Source: Epiperipatus broadwayi
Lineage: Eukaryota; Onychophora; Udeonychophora; Euonychophora; Peripatidae
DNA length: 64,000 nt
NCBI GenBank assembly: GCA_028023455.1
Contig: JAQFVV010006472.1
Span: 1,055,886 to 1,119,885 of the forward strand
Reading direction: 5' to 3'
Of the stretch, positions 11,774 through 21,298 are shown piece after piece (position 1 is the stretch's first letter; each line of letters opens with the position of its first letter). A program made the position numbers and the translations under genes. The notes under the pieces are model-generated. The model did not search any database. It had not been told where the DNA came from and was given only the letters and a program-made list of their open reading frames with translations.

Positions 11774-12645
11774 AAATATATAAAATACATATTTTGCGGG
11801 TTCATCCGTGTTAAAAACTTTTAATATCAATATACTGACATTTCGACTTGGTCACACAAGCCATCCACAGAGTTATAAAAAGGTAAAAAGACGGTTGTAG
11901 AGGCGCTACAATCACTGGTTTGAATAAAACATTAAAAATCCCACCAATAGCAAAAATGTTAAATTTAAGAATGTTTTTTAAAGAAATCTTTCCAAATAGG
12001 AGGAAGTTTGCACGTATCATCTCGCTTATTGATACAATCTGGCCTTTTAAGTATCTCAATGGCTTCTCTGATTTTGCATTGGTAGAGATTATCACATCTG
12101 GATATGATCCTGGTACTAGAAAAATCTATTTTATGACCTGAATCTATAGTATGGAGTGAGAGTGCTGATGATGATGAGTGTTGTTTAACTGCATTAGCAT
12201 GCTCATCTCTCCTAACACTGATGCGACGATTACTCATACCTATGTAAGAAGCTTTACAATTTTTACATGAGATTTGATAGACACCATGAGATTCAAGAGG
12301 GATTGAATCCTTAGGCTTGGTTATTATATTGCTGATCTTTTGATGAGCAGAAAATGCTGTATCTATATTATAGCGTTTTAATATACGTCCGATACTGTCT
12401 GTAGTTCCTTTTACATATGGAACACAAATCCTAATAGCTGACTTATCATCTTTTTGTTTCCTATTTTGTTTTGCTATTGGTGGGATTTTTAATGTTTTAT
12501 TCAAACCAGTGATTGTAGCGCCTCTACAACCGTCTTTCTACCTTTTTATAACTCTGTGGATGGCTTGTGTGACCAAGTCGAAATGTCAGTATATTGATAT
12601 TAAAAGTTTTTAACATGGATGAACCCGCAAAATATGTATTTTATA
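11774..12645 (-). mobile_element. Penelope-like fragment: GIY-YIG endonuclease flanked by inverted repeats
   Basis: The left arm 11774-11956 and right arm 12465-12645 are inverted copies of each other, about 180 bases long with only a few differences. The arms share strings such as TGGATGGCTTGTGTGACC and CGAAATGTCAG. Between them lies a GIY-YIG coding frame and nothing else. PLEs insert with an inverted partial copy at one end, which would give this structure. The arm sequence GGCTTG...CAAGTC followed by GAAA resembles the stem II/core of the hammerhead motifs known from PLE termini, but the CTGATGA core is degenerate (CTGTGGA). Confidence 0.75.
11965..12504 (-). CDS. GIY-YIG endonuclease domain of a Penelope-like element, RT missing
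   Basis: The 179-residue frame contains HGVYQISC (about 73-80), SYIGMS (86-91), and the R...DEH segment (to about 102), which are the GIY, YIG and Arg/Glu-His landmarks of the PLE endonuclease. The C-terminus has the usual REAIEILKRP and PPIWKDF blocks. The N-terminal ~12 codons lie in the inverted arm, so the same peptide is also encoded on the plus strand at 11920-11955; the start is therefore a junction artefact. The frame is open over the whole domain, but without RT the copy cannot move on its own. Confidence 0.75.
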   Translation of the reverse strand: MNKTLKIPPIAKQNRKQKDDKSAIRICVPYVKGTTDSIGRILKRYNIDTAFSAHQKISNIITKPKDSIPLESHGVYQISCKNCKASYIGMSNRRISVRRDEHANAVKQHSSSSALSLHTIDSGHKIDFSSTRIISRCDNLYQCKIREAIEILKRPDCINKRDDTCKLPPIWKDFFKKHS

Positions 12646-14804
12646 AATATATATATATATTGTGACCATCTGAATGGGCACAAGAAATTGAGATACTTTG
12701 TATCTGCATTGAATGGTTACATTATATTAAAAAAAATGAAATAGCCTTAGAATTTTAAATTTTTTTTTTTGCTGGAGATTGTTTGAAGCTTGGATATGGA
12801 TCGCTTATGCAGTGGATTGACCACTTTATAAGTATTCATTATTATTATTGTGGTTAGGGAAGTATTTAATGCCAGAGAGAGGAGTTGTTATTGTAGGAAT
12901 TGGTATATTTGGGCAGAAAAATGCAAGGTTATTTTATATTAGTGTAGTATTGGTTGAATGGTTTCAAAATCCTTATTCTTTAATACTTAGCCTTTTGTCA
13001 ACAATTAATAGCCATTTCAATTATATTTAGTTAAGATACTTTAATATTTATAGTATAGTGTATGTGCATGCATGTATGACTCTGCATCGTTTTCACTTCA
13101 TTTTCATCTTCTAAAAACATTAAGCAATAGTACATGTACAATAAAAACATTTAAATTACAGTAATTATCTTAAATAATTTAACAAATATATATTTCTTTC
13201 CAATGATCAATAGATAGTTGAATCAATGGATCATTTTACAAATTAAACAAATTATTAATCATTTTTGTTTAATAGTTAATTAATATTCATTTTTCTTTCA
13301 AGTTTATAAAAGCTATTTATTTGTTTTATTATTTTTTTTGTCTTGATTTAATCAAAATGTTTTCTTTTTTTTTCTGAAAAGATTTTTTTTTTTAAATATA
13401 TAATTAGCCTAGATAGACAGGAAGTGTGGGAGTAACCTTGTGAAAAAAAATGACCTTTTTGCTAAAGAGAGCTATTTAACAAAGATCTCCAGTGAAAAAT
13501 TTGCATATTATGTAATGTAATTGTAGCCAGAAAACAGTGGCTCATTTTTTTTTTTATTGTGAAAATTAAAAACCAGTTTCTGAAGTCAAATTGATTTTAA
13601 AAAAGACTTTGCAGTAAAACACTGAAAGGATCTTGAAAAAAAAAATTATTATGGGAAGAGTTGATTAAAATGGAATTCTAAATTTTCAAAAGGTACACAG
13701 TTTACTTTGTTCTCCTCGATTTAAACGTTTTTAAATTAACCTCTTCATAACTATTGCTCTTTTAAAATGTATGTTGATAACGTCCAGTCTACACTACTTC
13801 ATTTAATTGTCATTTTAAATAAGAATAAATTGCATGAATATTATTGTTGTATCACTAACCAACGTGTGTATTTTACTATATCTGGGAAATGCATGCAGAA
13901 CTATTTTACAGATTGTATTTTAATTCTTCACTATTTTCCATGTTGTGTTTTTGTGAGGATGAAACATAGAATTAAGAATATGCTGAAGTGGATAAATCAT
14001 GCTATGTTCAAATTCACCATAAAGAGATAACACTATTTATTTATCTGGTATTTCTGGAAATAATACATATTTTAAATGAAGGAAATAAAATGCGAGTTCC
14101 TTCAAATTAAGTATTTGCTGAGATCGAATGGAAAAATAGAAATACGGGTAATTTTTGTTCTCTTTGATAAAGATGGAATACACAACAAAGTATTATCAAT
14201 TATGGAATTACTAAGGAACCATGGTATCTTAATTGACAATATTTAAGAATAAACCATGCATATAATAGACTATAAAGTGTTAAATGTTAGTCAAGAAAAC
14301 TACTAAGAACAATTGTGTATTTAATTTAGCACTACAATGGAGAATGTTTTATGTTTCCAGTATAATAAATGAGAAATTAATTGCTTGTGTGTGTGATTTA
14401 GTACCTCAAATAGATATGCTATGAACACTGGAGATGCTGGTCAGATTCCAGTTATGATTATATTTTTAAGTTACCCTGCAGAAGTTTATTCTATTTAAAT
14501 TCAGTTTGGAATGTGTCCCATATTGTTTCATGAACCCAGAGCAGAGCTTTGCAAATGAACTTTTATTTTAAGTTACAAAACAAATAACTTTTGTATTTGT
14601 CTGAAGGTTTGTAATGATGGTATATTATAAGATGTAATATGTTGGACTATTTCCATCATTTATGAGTGAATATTGAATGTATAGAAAATTTTAAACTTTA
14701 TTTAAACTTTTCAAATACAAACAACTTGTTAGTAATAACACACAAATAGACAATACAGGTTAGTAATTACACAACGTTTCGAGTAGTATCCATACATACC
14801 AGGA

Positions 14805-15254
14805 ATGGCGGACAAACTAAAAAGAATCTGCAGTCAATATAATATTAGAACTGCTTTCCAAAGCCATACCACACTTCGAGGAATGCTTACTTCCACTAAG
14901 CCTAAACTGGAAATGCTGAAGAACAAAAACTGCATCTATGAGATACCATGTGAATGTGGAAGAAAATACATTGGTGAGACCTGTCGGCCTGTTGAACAAC
15001 GATTGAAGGAACACAAACTAATGGTTAAAAGAGAAAAAACAGATGTGTCTACCATAGCAGATCATGTATGTACTAATGACCACATGCTTAAATGGGAAAA
15101 TACAAAGATATTGGATAAAGAGGAAAAAATGCATAGAAGAAAATTCAAGGAAGCTGCTCATATGACAATGGTAAATAATCCTATAAGTCAACCCAGTGTG
15201 GCAATACACAATGTATGGAAGCCTCTAATTAATCTTGCTCTTAGGAAAAAATAA
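14805..15254 (+). CDS. GIY-YIG endonuclease domain of a second Penelope-like family, RT missing
   Basis: The 149-residue frame has CIYEIPC (about 43-49) and KYIGET (54-59), followed by R..EQRLKEH (to 70): the GIY, YIG and Arg/His elements of a PLE endonuclease. The C-terminus has the family's REFKEA-like and NVWKPL blocks. It differs clearly from the copies at 11965 and 36245, so at least three PLE lineages are present. The frame is intact, but the element is 5'-truncated and carries no RT. Confidence 0.78.
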   Translation: MADKLKRICSQYNIRTAFQSHTTLRGMLTSTKPKLEMLKNKNCIYEIPCECGRKYIGETCRPVEQRLKEHKLMVKREKTDVSTIADHVCTNDHMLKWENTKILDKEEKMHRRKFKEAAHMTMVNNPISQPSVAIHNVWKPLINLALRKK

Positions 15255-15370
15255 AAAATAATAAAAATAATTAGACTTGTTTAAAAAAAAAAAAAAATTG
15301 AAGGACTCAGGAGGATTTGAACCAACCCTCAAGTATAAATATATCAAATTTCTACTATATGTTGCCTTTG

Positions 15371-15460
15371 ACAGAATAGCTCAGTTGGTAGAGTGTTTGC
15401 CTTAAATTCAATATACAAGAATCTAAAGGTGCGAGTTCAACTTCTAAGCGAATATTGTCA
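15371..15460 (+). other. tRNA-like segment inside the Penelope-like insertion
   Basis: Contains a near-perfect A box/D arm (TAGCTCAGTTGGTAGAG at 15378-15394), a B-box-like GTGCGAGTTCAAC, and ends (GACAGAA...TATTGTC) that could pair at six of seven positions. The T stem does not pair well and the anticodon region is long, so it is probably not a working tRNA. Just upstream on the minus strand (about 15297-15335) is a second tRNA-like T-arm string, GGTTCAAATCCTCC, facing the opposite way. A tRNA-derived SINE remnant is the other likely reading. Confidence 0.45.
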
Positions 15461-18301
15461 CTGTGCATATGCTAACCTGTATTGTCTATTTGTGTGTTAT
15501 TACTAACAAGTTGTTTGTATTTGAAAAGTTTAAATAAAGTTTAAAATTTTCTATACATTCAATATTCACTCATAAATGATGGAAATAGTCCAACATATTA
15601 CATCTTAAATAACTTTTGTTTCTTTATTTTTTTTATTGCTTGTCATTATTAATGTATATTATTGATAACAGGATTACTTATTATTATGTTTTATTGATAA
15701 TTTGGGTTATTTTGACCTTCTAGATCGTCTCGAAGCATATCCAAATGAGGAATATGCTGGTAACAATTGATTATGTACTAATAGGTCTTATTGTTCTTTT
15801 ACGAAGGTAAAAGAAAGAAATATTTTTTTTATATATTATTAGAGAGGTTTATATTTATTTTGTATCCTTTATTATCTCAAAGTGAGAATTTTTTTTTTTT
15901 TCAATCAACGAACGTATAACAGAAATAGTTTACTAGATATGAAAGAAAGTTCGTTTGTAATAATTATAACCATTAAATTTTAAAAGGTAACCTAAAGTTT
16001 ATTCTGAATTAAAAGTTATACCTTGATGCAATATTTAATTACCATGTTGCCTGCATAGTGTGTAATTTAGACTTAATTTTATATATACTTTTATTCGCGG
16101 GTGTGTGTCTGTTTTGCACAATTATGACATTTGTTTGATAAAGTTCAGTTTGTGAATATTTTTATGTATAAATTTCAGATGCTGTCATATTCTACTGAAT
16201 GGAATGGATTAGTATTTATCTGTATGTATTTATCTGCCAGCGTGTGTTTATAATGTTCGATTTTAGAAGAGCTTTAAGAATGGAGAGAAATCTGATTGCG
16301 TTATAATGTTTGTAAGGATAAAAGATTTTGCTTATTTAGTATATGTTTTTCCATGAGTAGAGCCTAGTTTATATTATATGTGTATGATTAAATGATATTT
16401 TTTGAAGTTAAGTGATGTTTTCTTAGAGCCCTGGTGATGAGGAAAAAGATTCCCCACCAATAGTGTATTTAGAAGTAGATGAATTATTGTTGAAGTATGA
16501 TTAAATGATGTTTAGAAAGTTATATGACATTTTTTTTATATTCTTGGTGATGAGGAAAGAGATTCCCCACCAATAGTCTATTTAGAAGTAGATGAATTAT
16601 TGTAGAAGTGTTCAGTAAAAGTTATCTGCTCCTCATGTAGATTTCCCTTATAACATATTGTCTGTATAATCATGAAAATATAGCTCTGTGTTAATTAATA
16701 TGTGGCCAGATAAATTGTTAAATTATTCTTGATGTAATATTAGTGTCTTATTTTATTGATGAATTACGACATTGTCTGAAATAAAGTAATTGTATGATAT
16801 TTTCTTGATGAATGTAGAATTTGTAGAAAAGATTATTTTCTATCATTGTTGCTTGACACACGCACACAAACGCGTAATATAAATAATATCGCGTATATAA
16901 AATATAGAGTTATTGGAACTAAAATGAGAAATACATGTTTGAAATACATTACATTCATTTAAATAGAAGTATAAAGTTATTGAGATTAAACCGGGAAATA
17001 AATATTTTAAACTACAGTGTATTTATTTAGATAAAGGTTATAAATCATCAAAACATCAGAATGAACATGATTTTGTTGCTACGCATGGAAGGTATTCGTA
17101 ATTGAAAGTGATTATTTAGTCAATTAGAAAAAGCTGCTTGGTTGAGAACCAAATACAATTAATTTGATTTATTTTACTAATCAATGGTAATATCCTCTCA
17201 AAGTATTTTTTGTGTTAATAATATAACATGTTGTTTATTTAGTGTCATGTAGATGAAACATGTAGGCAAAGCATGAGTTCGAAGTCAGAATATTTAAGTT
17301 TTGGTTAATTTGCTTTGATAATAGGGATAATCCCAAAGTGATGCTTAAAGTTTATTTAATAATTTAAAAATCTGTAGGACAAGTAGTCCAATTGTAAATA
17401 TGTTAAACCAAATTTATTTTATTGTAATAAACGATTTATTTTATTTGTTTAAAATCTTAAAATTTTGTCTGGAGTTATTATTGTATACATTCGAGTTTGC
17501 CATTTCCACATCTCCACATTTTATAAATCTATCATAAAATAGATTTATTATTTTAGAGTTATAATATTAAATCTGCTGGTGTATGACAATATTGTTTTTA
17601 CTTAGTCCAAACATTATAAGGAACATTTGCTACTGGATAAATGTATTAGAAAAGTTGCTAAGTTAGTATATTTGTTAGATGATGATATGAAATTAAAATA
17701 TCCTATTTCTGTCATTATCTTATCATTGAAACACAGTGGAATATTTTAGTCAATTTGTTTCATTACATTTTTATCATACTTTAGAATTATAACTTATGGG
17801 CCAAATGTAGTTTATTTAATTCAACTGTGTTTGTTAAATTCCCTAAGATCTTATTGTTTATTTCTTGATTGGCATTAAAGTAGATGTTTAGATTGTGATA
17901 TGCCAAGTCACAGAATTTTTTAGTATTATAATTATAGCAAGCTGATATATGTTATATTTGGATGAAAGAAGAAATTAAGTTTAAAGTATATTTTAATAGA
18001 CTGTACCGATAAACATGATTCTTTATCATACAATTAATTAATAAAAAGGATTTACATTATATTTAGTGTTTTGTAATGTTTCTTCTTTCATTTATTTATC
18101 ATCATATATCTTATGAACTGCCTATAGCCTCCCACTGAGCTGAGCTGAACATAAACTTAAATATAGAGTCTCAATAATGGTTTTTTTGTATTATATATCT
18201 TGTTATATTGTTCTATTTATTCATAGAACTGGTGCCTGGGCATTTTGCTCATGTAGTGTATATGAGCAGTGTTGGGAGTGTAGGTTATAGGGTATGTTTT
18301 C

Positions 18302-18470
18302 TGGTGCGCCAACTTTGGGGCTAAGATCAAGTGATCGATGATGATGATAATCTCAGTATACATTTTCTGTTCACCCATCGTGGGGCTTCAACATAGCTTT
18401 GGTGGCTTTGATATGGCCGAGATCGATTGACTGATGATGATAAGAAGTACATTATCTGTTTGCCCATCGT
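18302..18470 (+). other. Primer-binding-site-like sequence in degenerate tandem copies
   Basis: The first copy, TGGTGCGCCAACTTTGGGGC, has the TGG start and CCAAC...GGGGC form of metazoan LTR-element primer sites. Related strings follow at about 18370 (TTCACCCATCGTGGGGCTT) and about 18458 (GTTTGCCCATCGT). Each is linked to a GATCGAT...GATGATGATAA block, so a unit of roughly 80-90 bases is repeated. Only the first is placed to act as a primer site. Confidence 0.55.
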
Positions 18471-19032
18471 AATCGCATTGATAGATATATTGTGATATAG
18501 ATAAGACAAGTTGTGGTTTTGTGAGCTTGATAATTATAATGATGTATTTCTGATAGAATTATATTGTATACAGCCAACATATCAAATTTGATAAATAAAA
18601 GTTGTATATTATTGTGAATATTAGTTATAATTTTGAATGGCAAAGAGAACTTAGCTTAATAATCATGCTTATTAAAATTGTGTTGTCTTCATTATTATAT
18701 AGAAGTCAATGTAGTGTACAGTATAAATGTAGGTGAATATAGAGATTTTATCTAGATAAATTATTAGTGTTTGAATCAATATTGTCAGAGTATGCAGTGC
18801 CATAATTTTGCTATCAAATGTGGAAACCGAATGTTGCATGAAATAATGCAAATAACCATACTAGAGTAATCATGTACTTATAAGTGATGATGGGAAATTT
18901 AGATTGTTTGATTGGGGAGGAGGAGTGAAGCTGATGTACTTACCTTATCTTACTGTATTTTATCTTACCTTTTCTTGTATACCTTACCTTACCTTTTCTT
19001 TGTCTGTGAATTAAAAGTAAAAATATAAAGTT

Positions 19033-21087
19033 ATGGAAGAGTTTAAAATATTATCTCCAGAGGCAATTGTCTTGTCTCATGATATAAATTTGGGAAATGA
19101 AACTGAACATCCCGAATAGAGAAGATAGTAGGGCAGAAAATGTCTCATTGGGAGGAGCATTTGATTACTCCAAACTGATGGATGCAATAAATAAGAGCCT
19201 TGATCAAAAATAGTTAGGGATAAAGGATACTATGACATTAGAGATAAAAAGTAATTCAGATAAACAAATGTTAGAGATAAAAAATAATTCAGATAAACAA
19301 ATCTTAGAGATAAAAAATAATTCAGATAAACAGATGCTAGAGATGAAAGATAGTATGATGTCAAAGGAAGATTTTAGAGAGATGAAAGATAGTATGATGT
19401 TAGAAATAAGGGTAAAAATGTTGGAAATCAAGGAAAATTCAGTGAAACAAATGTTAGAGATGAAAAAAGTTAGGGAGAATATGAAAAGTCAGACACATAA
19501 GCTAGAAACAATAGAAGTTGATGTTAAGAATCAGCTGCAGCAAATAAGAGTAGACTGTGAGAGCTCAATAATTCAGCTTAGGGAAGAAATACAGGAAAAT
19601 TTCACGAGGGAAGAAATGACAATTGTAAACAAGGGACAAAAATATCAAGAGTTATATAGTAGGTACACCAATGAATGTTCTCTAGATATTGAACAGAAAG
19701 TTAAAATATTTGAGGAAAAGATAGAAGGTGTCAGAGAAAGTGTAATAGAACATCAGAATAGAAGTGTAGATAGCACCTCAAAAATAGATGATCAGATTAG
19801 TGAGTGCCAAGACCAGATTAAGAATCTAAACTTGAGAGTGGAGGTGCAGAAACTAGAACCAGGTGGGACCAATCAAGATATGGTTGACCAAGTTAGACAC
19901 ATCAGCACAAGAATAGATCATCTAGAGATAGGAGGTGAGGATGTGTGAACCATAGTAACTAAATTAAGTGAGGTGAGTGAGGGATATCAGAATTTGAAAG
20001 TAAAAATAGACAATGTAAAGAGTTCTGTAGATAGACAAGTTTTTTCAGACAAGGCAGAAGATAGACTAGAAATAAAATGAATTATGAGTGGAAGAGATGC
20101 CAAACTAAGTTAGAGAGATATGTTCAAGATGCTTTAGGCCAAAAGCAGCATTTAAAGATGGATGTAAGGCCATTAGGTGCTGTAGAGTTGAATGCCACTG
20201 AGGTTAAGGAGGTATGTTGTGGTCTAGTTGATCAGTATGCTTTAGGATCCATAGAGGAGGGAGAGCGCAGCAGAATAGATTTGCAGAAGTTAGAGTCAGA
20301 GAAGGTGAGGATAAATCATGAAAGAGATTCACGTGATTCTATGGCCCTTAAGTTTCTAGCCATTAAGTCTTTTAAAGGAGAATACTTAGAAAACTCCTTT
20401 GAGTTTTTGCAAAGCTTGGACGAGTTGTTTTTACTTTGTCCATTGTCAGAAGTGGAGAGGATTGCTATTGCTAGCAACCATCTGTGCTCATCTTCTAAGG
20501 ATTGATGGCAATCTTTATTTGATAAACCATATACTTACGGAGATTTTAAGCATTTACTGTTAAATAGTTTTTGGGGAGAGGATAGGCAGGACAACTTGAC
20601 ACCAAATATCTCAAGAAAAGTACAATCATTATAAGGGTAGTTACACTCAATTTTTCAGAAAACAGGCTGGAAAATTGAAGACCCTAAATGCCTACCTGTT
20701 ATCTGAATAACAAATTGTTTGCATATTATGGCACAACCTTCCTCACCATGTAGAACAGATTTTAATAGCATCAGGCAAACCATTGAGGAGGTTGTTGATC
20801 TGTTAGATTCCATTGAAATTAGCAATAAAGTGAGTGATGGTAAGACCAGAGCTAATAGGGAATCCCTTGCCTCTGTAAATAGCATTAGATTACAGGGTAG
20901 ATCCCCATGGTATCAAAATAGGTTAGCTAGAAGCAGAAGTAGGCACTGACCCAAGTCACAAATAAAAAGTGGGCCTTATTATAATCATCACTCTATTCTG
21001 AGGAGGAATGATGATGGTGTTCAACCATCCACCAGTGGCATGCAAACCACACCTAAAAAGGGTGCGACCAGTGCTAAGAAATGATAG
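19033..21087 (+). pseudogene. Gag-like protein of the giant-LTR element (several stops)
   Basis: Gag forms the particle that packages element RNA. From an ATG at 19033 the reading passes through a few stops and shifts. A long coiled-coil region (19232-19948, 238 residues) opens with three to four near-identical 11-residue units of the type LEIKNNSDKQM. A globular part follows (20077-20600) with the pattern FKGEYLENSFEFLQSLDELF...WWQSLFDKP...LLLNSFW, which is the retrotransposon capsid (Retrotrans_gag) signature. After that come fragments and a basic Arg/Ser-rich tail (to about 21087). No CCHC knuckle is visible. The same layout (coiled coil, then capsid) occurs in the element at 36059-42788. 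Confidence 0.65.
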
Positions 21088-21285
21088 AGCATTAAACTAG
21101 AGAGATACCTATAATGCTCATAGCTTAATACCATATCCAGTTCAAGTACCAGATGGTTAAGAGATGTGAGAATATAAAAATTCTGTATGCATAGTTTTTT
21201 AAAGTGTAATTAATTTTATTTGTGTTGTTTAATAATGATTAACATAACCTAACGGTGTTACCTAATTCATATTTTTTTCTTTATA

Positions 21286-21298
21286 AGGATGGGGAAGT
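21286..21298 (+). other. Polypurine tract before the right LTR
   Basis: AAGGATGGGGAAG lies directly before the TG of the right LTR, where plus-strand DNA synthesis of LTR elements is primed. It supports the LTR boundary at 21299. Confidence 0.7.

Larger units (their letters stand above)
14595..15606 (+). mobile_element. Penelope-like insertion with inverted flanks and a 13-bp target duplication
   Basis: Comparison with the empty site in the right LTR (about 23210-23225) defines the insertion. The target AAATAACTTTTGT occurs on both sides (14582-14594 and 15607-15619). Inverted arms of ~130 bases (about 14628-14760 and 15473-15605) enclose a GIY-YIG frame and a tRNA-like segment. The left edge has ~33 extra bases outside the arm. 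A CGAAACGTTG string typical of PLE termini is present on the minus strand at about 14770-14780. Confidence 0.85.
12661..18289 (+). repeat. Left LTR (with a Penelope insertion and an internal duplication)
   Basis: Matches 21299-25779 along its length. The extra length comes from a 1012-base Penelope-like insertion with its 13-base target duplication, and from a ~117-base tandem duplication at about 16430-16620 (the GATGAGGAAA...TTCCCCACCA unit) absent from the right LTR. Short frames at 12848-13030 and 13767-14030 recur in the right LTR simply because the LTRs are copies. Confidence 0.88.

Noticed and set aside
12848-13030. 60-codon frame present in both giant LTRs (also at 21485-21667)
   Set aside because: Same reason as the 87-codon frame; short and without motif.
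13767-14030. 87-codon frame present in both giant LTRs (also at 22398-22661), considered as an LTR-encoded gene
   Set aside because: It is shared only because the LTRs are duplicates; the differences seen are mostly amino-acid replacing, and no motif or start context supports it.
15371-15460. A functional tRNA gene
   Set aside because: D arm and B box are present, but the T stem does not pair and the anticodon region is too long; kept only as tRNA-like.
16430-16480. Hammerhead-like string GGTGATGAGGAAA in the LTR
   Set aside because: The CTGATGA core is not matched and no GAAA follows a stem II hairpin.
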